A stretch of 64,000 bases of DNA from Streptomyces albus subsp. albus (GCF_000719865.1 NZ_JOID01000008.1:248001-312000); one strand, 5' to 3'. Positions 41,496 to 52,483 are shown, counted from the first letter of the stretch. Made by a program: numbers and translations. The notes: generated by a model not told the origin, from the sequence alone.

Positions 41496-42434
41496 ATGGA
41501 ACGACGAAAGAAGATCATCCAATACCTCGTGGCCATGCTGACCGCCCTGGCCTCGTTCATCGGGGGCCTGCTCTCCGCACCCTCCGCCGCCGCGCCGTCC
41601 GGGGCGGGCTCCGCCGGCGCCGGCGCGGTCCCGGCCGGCGGCTCCGGCGGTTCCGGTGCCGCCGGTACCTCCGGCGGCGGGAGCGGGGCCGGATCCGGTG
41701 ATCCGCGCGAGCAGGGCGCGGAGATCTTCCGGGGCTACGGGTTCGACACCTGCCGCACCCCGTCCCTCGGTGCCATGAACGCCTGGCGCAAGTCCCACTA
41801 CCGGGCCGTGGGCGTCTACTTCGGCGGCAGAGGACGCGCCTGCAAGCACCAGCCGAACCTCAACCGCCGCTGGACCCTTGCCGTCCACCGCGCGGGCTGG
41901 CGGCTGCTGCCCCTCTACGTCGGATCCCAGTCCCCCTGCGTGCGCAGCGAGAACAAGAGACACGCCCCCATCGGCGACCAGCCCTGGAGCGAGGGCACGT
42001 CGGAGGGCCGTGACGCCGTGCGCCGGGCCTCGGCGCTCGGCATGGCCGAACGCAGTCCCCTCTACCTCGACATGGAGGCGTACGACCACGACGACCCCCG
42101 GTGCGCCCGCACCACCTTGCGTTTCGTCCGGGCCTGGAGCCGCGAGGTCCGGCGGCACGGATACCTCCCCGGCTTCTACAGCAGCGCGGCAACCGGCGTG
42201 GCGCACATGGAGCGAGCGCGCCGGGACGGTGTGCGGGATCTGCCCGAGGTGATGTGGTTCGCCCGCTGGGGCGCCGAACCGGCGGTCCGGGACGAGCCGG
42301 TGCTGGACAGCGGTGCCTGGCAGCCGCACCGCAGGATCCACCAGTACGCGGGAGACGTCACCGAGAGCCACGGCGGGGTGCCGATGCAGATCGACCGCAA
42401 CGCGGTCGACGCCCCCGTCGCCGTCATCGGCTGA
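41496..42434 (+). CDS. Secreted DUF1906 (glycoside-hydrolase-like) protein
   Basis: 312 residues. A basic start (MERRKKI) and a hydrophobic core ending in SAPSAAA make a Sec signal; a Gly/Ser/Ala linker (about 35-70) precedes the DUF1906 domain, beginning at YGFDTCRTPSLGAM and including LYLDMEAYDHDD with acidic residues in the active-site position, FYSSAATG and QIDRNAVDA at the end. The Rv2525c family is structurally like GH25 lysozymes and is linked with cell-wall functions. No ribosome site is seen. Confidence 0.88.
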   Translation: MERRKKIIQYLVAMLTALASFIGGLLSAPSAAAPSGAGSAGAGAVPAGGSGGSGAAGTSGGGSGAGSGDPREQGAEIFRGYGFDTCRTPSLGAMNAWRKSHYRAVGVYFGGRGRACKHQPNLNRRWTLAVHRAGWRLLPLYVGSQSPCVRSENKRHAPIGDQPWSEGTSEGRDAVRRASALGMAERSPLYLDMEAYDHDDPRCARTTLRFVRAWSREVRRHGYLPGFYSSAATGVAHMERARRDGVRDLPEVMWFARWGAEPAVRDEPVLDSGAWQPHRRIHQYAGDVTESHGGVPMQIDRNAVDAPVAVIG

Positions 42435-42440
42435 GCCGGC

Positions 42441-42503
42441 CCGCGGTCCTCCGCCCTGCGCCACCCTGATACCCGCGGTCCTCCGCCCGCGCCACCCTGA
42501 TAC
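42441..42503. repeat. 31/32-bp tandem repeat
   Basis: Two copies of a CCGCGGTCCTCCGCC...CCACCCTGATAC unit (42441-42472 and 42473-42503, one base length difference) stand between the DUF1906 and ECF sigma genes. A GTAGGG...CCCTAC dyad follows at about 42534-42555, within the upstream region of the sigma gene. Confidence 0.7.
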
Positions 42504-42626
42504 CGGTGGGCGCCGCCTCTCCCCCTCCAGGGGGTAGGGCTGGGTGCACCCCTACAACCTGAGGCGGACGCCGCTTCGGCACCTGCGGGCGATCCGTCGT
42601 GGGACGCCCGCTCATAGCGTTGAGCC

Positions 42627-43151
42627 ATGACCACGCCAGTCCGCACCAGTGCGACCGCGACCCACTTCACGTCCTATGTACGGGCCCGCGGGCCGGTGCT
42701 GCTGCGTACCGCCCGTTCGCTGACACCGGACCCGTGCGACGCCGAGGACCTGCTGCAGACCGCGCTGACCAAGACATACCTCGCCTGGGAGCGGATACAG
42801 GACCACCGGGCGCTGGACGGTTACGTCCGGCGCGCCCTGATCAACACCCGCACCTCGCAGTGGCGCAAGCGCAGGGTCGACGAGTTCGCCTGCGCCGAGC
42901 TCCCGGAGCGTGAGGCCGCCCCGGCGCCGGACCCGGCCGAGCAGCAGGTGCTGCGCGACGCGATGTGGCGTGCGGTGCTGCGGCTGCCCGACCGCCAGCG
43001 GGCCATGGTCGTCCTCAGGTACTACGAGGATCTGAGCGAGGCGCGGACCGCCGAGGTGCTCGGGGTCTCCGTCGGCACGGTCAAGAGCGCGGTCTCGCGG
43101 GCGCTGGCCAAGCTGCGGGAGGACCCGGAGCTGCTGCCCGTGCGCGACTGA
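42627..43151 (+). CDS. SigE-type ECF sigma factor
   Basis: 174 residues. Region 2 spans about 12-80 (DPCDAEDLLQTALTKTYLAWERI) and region 4 about 115-165 (RLPDRQRAMVVLRYYEDLSEARTAEVLGVSVGTVKSAVSRALAKL). It is the small SigE/SCO4005-like subgroup with no adjacent anti-sigma gene. It stands 148 bp before the acyl-CoA ligase in the same direction. The dyad at 42534-42555 could be part of its own control. Confidence 0.92.
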   Translation: MTTPVRTSATATHFTSYVRARGPVLLRTARSLTPDPCDAEDLLQTALTKTYLAWERIQDHRALDGYVRRALINTRTSQWRKRRVDEFACAELPEREAAPAPDPAEQQVLRDAMWRAVLRLPDRQRAMVVLRYYEDLSEARTAEVLGVSVGTVKSAVSRALAKLREDPELLPVRD

Positions 43152-43299
43152 CCTGCGCGCGTACCGGACAGTATGCGGAACCGCGGTTACCGGGCGGATT
43201 GCAGAAGCGTTACCTCAGGGGTAGTGACATACCGCTTGGTATGGCCGCAGAATCAGCGGCACATTACCGCTGTGTAACCGCTGCCCCGGGAGGCCGACG

Positions 43300-44949
<1,650 letters not shown>

Positions 44950-44990
44950 CGACGGGGCTCCGGCCCCGGTCCCCCCGGCCTCCGGCTTGC

Positions 44991-45285
44991 GGTCCTCGGC
45001 CTCCGGCCCCGGCGCGGGCCGGTTCCGGACCGCCCGCCGACCGGCCGCTGTCGCTCTGCCCACAGGCGGGTGGCGGCGGCCGGTTGCCGGTTGCCGGTTT
45101 CCGGTCTTCGGCCCTCGGCGCGGGCCGGCTCCACATCCGGCCCGCGACCGGCCGCTGTCGCTCCGCCCACGGGCGGGTGGCTGGCGGCCGATAGCCGGTT
45201 TGGATCTTCGGCTCCGGGCGCCGGCCGGCTCCGCATTCGGACTGGCCGCCGTCGCTTTGCCGGCTGGCGGGTGGCGGCGGAACGG
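44991..45285. repeat. Three imperfect tandem repeats of about 85-110 bp
   Basis: Units begin at about 44991, 45102 and 45201, each with a GGTCTTCGGC-like start, a GGCCGGCTCC-like middle and a GGCCGCTGTCGCT...GGCGGGTGG end. They occupy the gap between two convergent genes. A TGTCCG microsatellite (about four units) follows near 45381-45404. No gene is seen in 44950-45597. Confidence 0.65.
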
Positions 45286-45520
45286 TCGCGTTGACGGCCG
45301 TCGGCAGGAGGCCCCGTTGCGGCTCCACGCCTGTACCTGGGGCCGGCCTGTTCCGCTTGGAGTGCCGCGTCGGGTGCCTGTGTCCGTGTCCGTGTCCGTG
45401 TCCGGAGCTTCCGGGGAACGGCTCGGTCTCCGGCCTCGCCGGGCTGTCGAGCCGTCCCCCGGTGAAGCCCGGACGGGAACCGGTCCGGCGACGGAAGCCG
45501 GCTCGGACACCGTCCGGCTG

Positions 45521-45901
45521 CCCGGAAGCGCTGTCCCGGCGCCGGCCGCCGAGAGAGCCCGGTCGTTCGTGAGGGGCGGGAACCCGGCCGGTGCCGGTCA
45601 GTTGGCGCCGGTCTTCGCCGGCAGGTCGACGATACGGTCCTGCACCTCGGGGCTCGTCGAGCGTTCGGCCGGGAACAGCACCGTCTTGCCCGCGTTCGGC
45701 GGCCGGACGCCGCCCGGCTGCCCGGAAGCGCCGTCACGGCGCCGGCCATCGGGACGGGTCCGGTCGTTTATGAGGGGCGGGGACCCGGCCGGTGCCGGTC
45801 AGTTGGCGCCGATCTTCGCCAGCAGGTCGACGATACGGTCCTGCACCTCGGGGCTCGTCGAGCGCTCGGCCAGGAACAGCACCGTCTCGCCCGTGTTCAG
45901 C
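45521..45901. repeat. 200-bp tandem duplication containing the kinase-gene 3' end
   Basis: 45521-45700 and 45721-45901 match at about 85-90 percent with an offset of 200-201 bp. The right copy includes the last 103 bases of the long kinase-like gene; the left copy is a decayed duplicate. Confidence 0.85.
45598..45700 (-). pseudogene. Duplicated C-terminal fragment of the kinase-like gene
   Basis: Reads NAGKTVLFPAERSTSPEVQ then DRIVDLPAKTGAN and a stop in the same phase as the real C-terminus (LNTGETVLFLAERSTS... LLAKIGAN), with six or so substitutions and no start codon. It is a remnant left by a tandem duplication. Confidence 0.85.
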
Positions 45902-48900
45902 AGGTGCAGATCCGCCGGGTCGATGCCGGCCGAGGTGTAGACGACCAGCGGAGTGCGGCTCAACAGCCCGTTCGCGCGCAGCCAGTCCACGATTCCGGCC
46001 CGGCGGCGGCGTACCTGCGTCAGGTCCATCACCACCAGGTTCGGCCGCATCTGCGCCGCCGGCGTGACCGCGTCGGCGTCCGAGACGGCGCGCGCCACCT
46101 GCATCCCGCGCCGTTCCAGGGTCGCCGCCAGGGCGCCCGCGATCGCGTCGCGCTCCTCGATCAGCAGGACGCGCGGCGGGTGCTGCTCGCTGTCGCGCGG
46201 GGCGAGGGCCTTCAGCAGCACCGCCGGGTCGGCGCCGTACGCGGCCTCGCGCGTGGCCTGGCCGAGACCGGCCGTCACGAGGACGGGCACCTCGGCGGCG
46301 ACCGCGGCGGCCCGCAGCGACTGCAGCGCGGTGCGGGTGATCGGCCCGGTGAGCGGGTCGACGAAGAGCGCCGCGGGATAGGCGGCGATCTGCGCGTCCA
46401 CCTCCTCGCGGGAGTTGACGATCACCGGACGGTAGCCGCGGTCGCTCAGCGCCTGTTGGGTGCCCGCGTCGGGAACCGGCCAGACGAGCAGCCGGCGCGG
46501 ATTGTCCAGCGGCTCCGGCGGCAGTTCGTCGTCGAGCGGCGGACCTGCCTGCGCATCGGTGACGTCGACCGCGCCGTTCGGGCCGTCCAGCGGCTCCGGG
46601 CCCTCCGCGCCTTCCTGGGGTGCGCCTATCGCGTAGGCGCGGCCGTCGCCCTGCGAGTCCAGCAGCCGGGGCGGCTGCTGCGGGTTCGGCTGGGGCGCGG
46701 CCTGCTGCCCGGGACGCCTGCGTGCGGGCGCGGGCGGGGGCGCGGCGGCGGCCGCCGGGGCGGGCTCCGTCTCCGGCGGGGCCGCCAGCTTGCGGCGCCG
46801 GCCGGCCGGCTGGGGGGCGGTCTGCGGCTGTTGCTGTGTCCGTGGCTGCTGGGTCTGCTGCGGGGGCGAAGCCTGTGGCTGCTGCTGCTGCTGCTGTTGC
46901 TGCTGCGTCCGGCTGCGGTCGGCGATCTGCTGGACGAACGGCACACCCTGGCCGAGGGTGCGCACGCTGATCGAGCGCCCCTGAGTGGTGTCCGCTTCCT
47001 GGGCGGCGGGAAGCGGCGGCCGGGTCTGCTGCTGTGCGGCCTGCCGGCTCTGCCCGAGAGGCACGGCCTGCCGGGGCGCCTGCGGTGCGGGTGCCGGCTG
47101 TGCCCGGCGCGGTGCCGGCTGAGGCGCCTGCTCCGGCGCCGGCTGGGCGCGGCGGCCGGTGGCGGCGGTGCCGCCGGGGGACGGGGCCCCGCCGTCCGCG
47201 GCGGGCTGCTGCGGATACGGGCCCGTACCGGTCTCCTGCGGCCCGCCCGCGGGACCGGCGACAGCGGCCCCCCGGCCGTCCGTACCCCACCCAGCGGGCT
47301 GCGCCGGCGGCTGCGCGGCCGGTGCCGGCGACACGGCGGCAGGCGCGGGACCGGTGGTGGGCGCCGGGGCGGGGGACGCGGCCGGCCGGCCGTCCCAGCC
47401 CTCGGTGCCCCACCCCTGCTGCGGCTGCCCCTCCGGCCCGGCCTCGGCCTCGGGCGCGGGGCGGGCACGGCGGCGGCCGGAGGGGAGCGGATGCGGCTGC
47501 GGAGGGGTGTGGTCCCCGTCCGGGTCGGAGGGGAACGGGCCGTGCGCCTCCTGTTCGTACGCCTCCTGTTCGTACGGCTGTGCGGGCTGTGGGCGCGGCG
47601 GCTGGGGCTGCCGCGCCTGCTGCCCGGACCCGCCGGCGGTCGGCGTGTCCTGGGCGTACGGCCGCACAGCGGCGCTCTCCGGGGCGTACGGCCGCGGGCC
47701 GCCCGCGTCACCACCAGGGGCCGGGACGGGCGGGGCGTCCCCCGGCCCGGGCGGCACCGGAACGGCGACGGCCGGGGCTCCGGAGGGCGGGGGCGGCAGC
47801 CGGTCGGCCTCGGCGGGCGGCAGCGCGAACGCCTGCCGCCCGGCGGCGGGTTCGGCGGGGCCCGGCTGTGCCTGGGGCGCCGGCTGTGCCTGCCCGGGCG
47901 CCTGCTGCCGCGGTTGCGGCCGGGTCTGCGGCTGTGGCTGTTCCGGGATCGGGCGGTCGCCCGGGGCGAGGGCACGGCGGGCCCGCCGGCCCGCGGGGGC
48001 ACCGGCCACCTGCTGGGGGAGGGCACCGCTCTGCGGTCCGCCGGCGCCCGTACCGCCGCCGGGCTGCGGCTGAGCCGCGGGGGCCTGCGCGTCCTGCGGC
48101 CGCGCCGGGCGCGGCAGCGCGGCCGGACCGGGCGCGGGCTGCGCACCCCAGCCCTCGCCCGCGTTCGGCACGGGCTCCACGGCTCCCGGCTCACCGGCCG
48201 GACCGGGAATCCGGCGGGCGCGCCGGCCCGCCGGGGGCTGCTGCGGGGCGTTCTCCGCGGACGGGGCCCGGTGCGCTGCGGACGCGTACGCGTCCTCGCC
48301 GGTGGCGTCCTCCTGGGGCGCCGGCCATGTCGTGGGCGTCGTCGCCACCGCGGCCTGGTGGGGCGCGGGAGCCGGGTGTTCGGCGCCGGGCCGCGGGTAC
48401 GGCTGTGCGGCCCCGGTCGCGGGCGCGGCCCCGGCCCCGGTCGCGGCCCCGGCCGCGGGCAGGGCGGGCCGGGCCTGCTGCGGGCCGGGGGAGCCCGCAC
48501 CCTCCGGGGCGTCGGCGGGGGGACCGCCGTGGCGTGCCCGGCGGCCCGGTGGAGCGGCGGTCTCCGCCTGCGGCGGGACGGGAACGCTCTCCGCTCCGGG
48601 CCGTTCCTCGGCGGGGCTGGGGCGGCCGCGGCGCCGGCCGGTGGGCCGGGGAGCGGCGACGGTCGCGGGGTCCCCCGCGTCACCGGTCGCCGGGGGCGCC
48701 GTGGAGTGCGCGGGTGCCACGGGGAGCGCCGGGGGCACGGGCGTCGCGGGGGGCACGGGTGCGGCCGGTTCGCCGGGGTTCTGGAGACCGCCCCCGGCCG
48801 GGCGCAGTTCGGCGGCGGCCGTTCCGCCCTGCCGCCCGGCGTCGCTCGCGGCCGGAGGCAGCGCGGGCATGGCGCGCCGCCCGGCGGAGGTCTGCGACGG

Positions 48901-50739
48901 GGGGTGCGGGGAGGCCGGCGCGGGCCTCCGCGGGCCGGGACCGATCTCCCGGCGCGGGCCCCGCCCGGGGCGGGCCGGTACCGGAACGCCCGGCGCGGCG
49001 CCGGAGCCGTCGCCCGGACCGCTCTCCGCGGGCCCGCCGGCCGGGGCACCGGCGGGCGCCGCCGCGGACGCGTCCGGGCCGTCGGAGGCCGTGCCGCCGT
49101 CCGTCTCGTGGGCCGGGGCGCTCGCACCGGCGTTCGGCATGCCGGGGGCTCCGGGCGCCTCGGGTGTGCCGCGCGCCGGGGCGGTCGGCACCGGCATCAC
49201 GGTGGCCGCCGTCTCCCCTTCCCGGTCGCGGTCGGCGTCGCCCTGCGGCCGGGCGGCGGCACCGGCGTCCGCGGTGAGCGGCACTTCGAGCACGTACGCG
49301 CTGCCGTCCACCCCCGGCACCTCGTGGGTCTGCAGCACGCCGCCGTGCCGCCGGACGATGCCGCGCACGATCGGCCCGTGCACGGGGTCGCCCGCCGTGT
49401 ACGGCCCGCGGACCTCGATCCGTACGACCTCCCCGCGCTGGGCGGCGGCGACGACGATCGTGGAGTCGCCGGAGCCGCCTCCGGCCATCGTGTTGCCGGT
49501 GGAGTCGACCCCGGCCACATCGGCGATCAGGTGCGCCAGGGCCGTGGCCAGCCGCTCGCCGTCGACCTCCGCCTCGATCGCGGGGGCGTGCACCGCGAAC
49601 TGCGCGCGCCCCGGTCCGATCAGCTCGATCGCGCCCTCGACGCCGGCCGCGACGACCGCGTCCATCGGGACGGGCTCGCGCCGCAGCTTCTCCTTGCCGG
49701 CGTCGAGCCGCTGATAGGCGAGGACGTTGTCGACGAGGGTGGTCATCCGGGAGTACCCGGCGGCCAGGTGGTGGAGGATCTGGTTGGCCTCGGGCCAGAG
49801 CTGTCCGCCCGGGTCGGCGGCGAGCCCGCCGAGCTCACCGCTGAGCTGGTCCAGCGGTCCGCGCAGCGACTGGTCCAGCACGGCCAGCAGCTGGGCGTGC
49901 CGGGCCGCCAGGGCGTCGTACTGCCGCCGGTCGGTGAAGGCCAGGACGGCGCCCACCAGTTGGTCGCCGTCCCGCACCGGGGCGGTGGTGAGGTCGACGG
50001 GCACCGGCCGCCCGTCCTTCGCCCACAGCACCTGGCCGCGCATCCGGTGCTTCAGCCCGGACTTGAGCGTGCCGGCCAGCGGGGTCTCCTCGAACGGCAG
50101 CGGGGAGCCGTCGGCGCGCGAGTGCTGGATCAGCGGATGCAGTTCCTTGCCGCCCAGATCGCTCGCGCGGTAGCCGAGGATCTGCGCGGCGGCGGGGTTG
50201 ACCAGGACGACCCGGCCCTCGCCGTCCACGCCGATGACGCCCTCGGCCGCCGCGCGCAGGATCATCTCGGTCTGGCGCTGCTGGCGGGCGAGTTCGGCCT
50301 CGGTGTCGAGGGTGCCGGTCAGATCGCGGACGACGAGCATCAGCAGTTCGTCACCGGTGTAGTGGTGGTGGTCCGCGTAGGCCGCCTCGAACGCGGACTC
50401 GTACGGCGTGCGGCCGTCCTCCAGGTTCGCGCTGGTCACCTCGACCGGGAACTCGCTGCCGTCGGTGCGCCGCGCCACCATGCGGGTCGGCTTGGTGCGG
50501 CCCTCGTCGCCCTTGTCGGGACGGCGCATCGAGCCGGGGATGCGCTTGGAGTCGAACGACGGCAGCAGGTCGAGCAGACCGCGGCCGACCAGCGCGGTTC
50601 CGGGCGACTCGAAGGTCTCCAGGGCGATGGTGTTGGCGTTGACGACGGTGCCGTTGCAGTTGACCAGCAGCAGGGCGTCGGGCAGGGCGTCGAGTATGGC
50701 GGCGAGGCGAGCAGCGCCTCGGGATGGCCTGCTGCTCAC
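45799..50739 (-). CDS. PAS / kinase-like / receiver-like protein, His-less, 1646 aa
   Basis: Two PAS domains (about 10-130 and 155-275), a kinase-like region (about 285-495), a Pro/Ala/Gly/Gln-rich linker of about 850 residues, and two receiver-like folds at the end (about 1410-1500 and 1525-1640). At the H-box the sequence is LDQSLRGPLDQL where SHELRTPL is expected, so the phosphorylated His is Gln; the N-box Asn is replaced in LAHLIADVAG and no DxGxG is present. The linker has a run of ten Gln and eight GRRAR/GRRRX motifs spread along it. It is probably a signalling scaffold or pseudokinase. The gene's last 100 bases are duplicated downstream. Confidence 0.85.
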   Translation of the reverse strand: MSSRPSRGAARLAAILDALPDALLLVNCNGTVVNANTIALETFESPGTALVGRGLLDLLPSFDSKRIPGSMRRPDKGDEGRTKPTRMVARRTDGSEFPVEVTSANLEDGRTPYESAFEAAYADHHHYTGDELLMLVVRDLTGTLDTEAELARQQRQTEMILRAAAEGVIGVDGEGRVVLVNPAAAQILGYRASDLGGKELHPLIQHSRADGSPLPFEETPLAGTLKSGLKHRMRGQVLWAKDGRPVPVDLTTAPVRDGDQLVGAVLAFTDRRQYDALAARHAQLLAVLDQSLRGPLDQLSGELGGLAADPGGQLWPEANQILHHLAAGYSRMTTLVDNVLAYQRLDAGKEKLRREPVPMDAVVAAGVEGAIELIGPGRAQFAVHAPAIEAEVDGERLATALAHLIADVAGVDSTGNTMAGGGSGDSTIVVAAAQRGEVVRIEVRGPYTAGDPVHGPIVRGIVRRHGGVLQTHEVPGVDGSAYVLEVPLTADAGAAARPQGDADRDREGETAATVMPVPTAPARGTPEAPGAPGMPNAGASAPAHETDGGTASDGPDASAAAPAGAPAGGPAESGPGDGSGAAPGVPVPARPGRGPRREIGPGPRRPAPASPHPPSQTSAGRRAMPALPPAASDAGRQGGTAAAELRPAGGGLQNPGEPAAPVPPATPVPPALPVAPAHSTAPPATGDAGDPATVAAPRPTGRRRGRPSPAEERPGAESVPVPPQAETAAPPGRRARHGGPPADAPEGAGSPGPQQARPALPAAGAATGAGAAPATGAAQPYPRPGAEHPAPAPHQAAVATTPTTWPAPQEDATGEDAYASAAHRAPSAENAPQQPPAGRRARRIPGPAGEPGAVEPVPNAGEGWGAQPAPGPAALPRPARPQDAQAPAAQPQPGGGTGAGGPQSGALPQQVAGAPAGRRARRALAPGDRPIPEQPQPQTRPQPRQQAPGQAQPAPQAQPGPAEPAAGRQAFALPPAEADRLPPPPSGAPAVAVPVPPGPGDAPPVPAPGGDAGGPRPYAPESAAVRPYAQDTPTAGGSGQQARQPQPPRPQPAQPYEQEAYEQEAHGPFPSDPDGDHTPPQPHPLPSGRRRARPAPEAEAGPEGQPQQGWGTEGWDGRPAASPAPAPTTGPAPAAVSPAPAAQPPAQPAGWGTDGRGAAVAGPAGGPQETGTGPYPQQPAADGGAPSPGGTAATGRRAQPAPEQAPQPAPRRAQPAPAPQAPRQAVPLGQSRQAAQQQTRPPLPAAQEADTTQGRSISVRTLGQGVPFVQQIADRSRTQQQQQQQQQPQASPPQQTQQPRTQQQPQTAPQPAGRRRKLAAPPETEPAPAAAAAPPPAPARRRPGQQAAPQPNPQQPPRLLDSQGDGRAYAIGAPQEGAEGPEPLDGPNGAVDVTDAQAGPPLDDELPPEPLDNPRRLLVWPVPDAGTQQALSDRGYRPVIVNSREEVDAQIAAYPAALFVDPLTGPITRTALQSLRAAAVAAEVPVLVTAGLGQATREAAYGADPAVLLKALAPRDSEQHPPRVLLIEERDAIAGALAATLERRGMQVARAVSDADAVTPAAQMRPNLVVMDLTQVRRRRAGIVDWLRANGLLSRTPLVVYTSAGIDPADLHLLNTGETVLFLAERSTSPEVQDRIVDLLAKIGAN

Positions 50740-51124
50740 GACGGCGCTTCCTTCCTGTTACCGCGTATTGCCGACAGTCCCGGGCATCCTGGCGCGCGTT
50801 CCGAGGTCTGTCACTGAAGGGAGTCTACGGGCAGCCGCCCGGCGGACGGCGGTGGATGAGGGGAGGGGAGAAGTTGACCTTGTGCGGGTCGGCGCAGGTC
50901 CGGGCGAAACGGGCATATGGCGTGTGGCCGTGCCCGCGGGTTCCGGGTGAGCCGCCATGCGGCCGCCGAGCGAGCCGGCGGCGGCCCGGGCGGGTGAGGA
51001 GGGAGACGTTCGTGCGGAGCCGCCCGGCCCCTTCCGGTGCCTCCGCTTCCGGCCGCCCGGTTCCGTGGCGCCCGCCGGCCCCGGCCCTCGGGTCCCGGAC
51101 ACGCCGGTCCGGTCGCCGGCCCGG
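50740..51124. other. Noncoding gap upstream of the kinase-like gene
   Basis: 385 bp between the kinase-like gene start and the subtilisin-inhibitor stop, both leftward. The kinase gene promoter and inhibitor terminator should lie here. No clear hairpin or small gene is seen. Confidence 0.4.
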
Positions 51125-51610
51125 TCAGTGGCCCACGTCGGGAAGGACGGGGCGGAGGCGGTTCCAGCGGGCGATCTCGCAGCCGTTGACGCGGTTGAAG
51201 CGGGCGTTCACCGGACGTCCGGCCCAGGAGCCGGTGATCCGGGCGGTGGCCGGGCCGCCGTAGATCATGGTGCAGTCGGTACGGGGCGGGACCGGGGCGA
51301 AGGGGTTCCTGCCGTACCGGGTGAGCTCGTCCAGCCGCTTGCAGGCGGCCCGCGCCCGGGGGTGGGTGCCGCCCGGCGGATGGCAGTCGAGCGAGTACCG
51401 GCCCTCCGGGACGCGTCCGCTGCCGCCGTCGCGGACGACGATGACCAGCCGGTCCTCCCCCGCCGGGGGCACCCGGTGGCCGTCCGCCGGCGCGGCCGGG
51501 GGAGACGGCGGGGACGACGGGGACGGCTGCGCGACGGCGCCGGCCGCGGGGGCGGCGGTGAGGAGCGCGAGCGCGCAGAGCGCGCCGGTGGTGAGACGGC
51601 GGAGCGGCAT
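51125..51610 (-). CDS. Subtilisin inhibitor (SSI family), secreted
   Basis: 161 residues from ATG 51610 with AGGAG upstream. A Sec signal (about 1-27) is followed by a Pro/Ser-rich segment and the SSI domain (about 55-161). The four Cys of the two family disulphides are present (SLDCHPPGG, AACKRL, TDCTMIY, VNGCEIARW). The reactive loop reads CTMIYGG, putting Met at P1 as in the prototype SSI, so subtilisin-type enzymes rather than trypsin should be the target. It controls secreted proteases during development. Confidence 0.94.
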   Translation of the reverse strand: MPLRRLTTGALCALALLTAAPAAGAVAQPSPSSPPSPPAAPADGHRVPPAGEDRLVIVVRDGGSGRVPEGRYSLDCHPPGGTHPRARAACKRLDELTRYGRNPFAPVPPRTDCTMIYGGPATARITGSWAGRPVNARFNRVNGCEIARWNRLRPVLPDVGH

Positions 51611-52130
51611 GGGTGTCTCCTGGGGTGCGGTGGACCGGGCGACGGGGAGGGACGACGCTTCTCGCGCCGTCCCGGCGGGAGGGGTCCGGCCGGACCCACG
51701 GGCCCCGTCTCTCCTAACGCTGTGGGCGCCATTGCGTTGCGCAACCCGGCCGCGTCCGTACGTACGAGCGCTCCCACCTCGGTGCGGCCTGCCCGGTGCG
51801 GGGCCCGGCATCGGGGGGTGGGGGCGGCGGGCGACGTGCCGGATGCCGCGAGCGCAGGGGCACGCCGCGCGCCGGGGCACGCCGGACACCGGCGTGCGGC
51901 CGGGATGACAAGGTCCGGCCGGGGTGACGGGACCCGGCCGGGTGGTGGGGCGGGGAGCGCGCGCCCGCCCGCCTTCACCGCGCCTTCCGCGCGCTCCGCT
52001 GATCCCGGTGCGGACCGTAAGGGCTTTGCCCTGGGACCCGCGCGCCGAGTACGGTGGGGTCCGATTGGTGACAGCCCATGAGGCTGTGCCATCATCTGCA
52101 CACGCCACTCGCGGTCACGCGGGCGGCTGT
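51611..52130. other. Noncoding gap between inhibitor gene and tRNA-Ser(GCU)
   Basis: 520 bp that must hold the inhibitor promoter (leftward) and the tRNA promoter (rightward). No gene, strong repeat or known element is recognised. Confidence 0.4.
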
Positions 52131-52220
52131 GGAGGCTTCGCCTAGTCTGGTCTATGGCGCCGCACTGCTAATGCGGTTTGGGGTAACCCCCCATCCCGGG
52201 TTCAAATCCCGGAGCCTCCG
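52131..52220 (+). tRNA. tRNA-Ser (anticodon GCU)
   Basis: 90 nt with acceptor GGAGGCT/AGCCTCC, discriminator G, anticodon loop CTGCTAA, a long variable arm and a TTCAAAT T-loop. CCA is not encoded. Confidence 0.96.
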
Positions 52221-52239
52221 CTCGATCCTCAGGATCATT

Positions 52240-52266
52240 GAAGCCCCGGCCGTCGGCCGGGGCTTC
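52240..52266 (+). terminator. Terminator behind tRNA-Ser(GCU)
   Basis: 12-base perfect arms GAAGCCCCGGCC / GGCCGGGGCTTC with a 3-base loop, 20 bp behind the tRNA. Confidence 0.8.
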
Positions 52267-52410
52267 CGCCGTTCGCGAGGTCCCGGAGAGGTCCCCGAAC
52301 GGTGATTTCCGCAGGTGGGGGCGGGTCCGGACAATGGATTTCGCCTCACGCGGCGGGTCATGTAATGTTGTTCCCGCAACGCCGACCGGCCGGAAACGCC
52401 GGAAAAGCAA

Positions 52411-52483
52411 GCGCTCGTAGCTTAACGGATAGAGCATCTGACTACGGATCAGAAGGTTGCAGGTTCGAATCCTGCCGAGCGCG
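52411..52483 (+). tRNA. tRNA-Arg (anticodon ACG)
   Basis: 73 nt with acceptor GCGCTCG/CGAGCGC, discriminator G, anticodon loop CTACGGA and a TTCGAAT T-loop. A34 is the substrate of TadA, whose gene lies at 59873, so its inosine modification partner is in the same window. Confidence 0.96.

Noticed and set aside
42441..42503. Regulatory iterons for the ECF sigma gene
   Set aside because: Two adjacent copies that follow the previous gene's stop are better explained as a recent tandem duplication.
45904..50817. 1637-codon open frame on the plus strand opposite the giant kinase-like gene
   Set aside because: It is the GC-driven antisense shadow of a real gene with PAS and receiver domains; its own translation is Arg/Gly/Ala-rich and has no recognisable domain.
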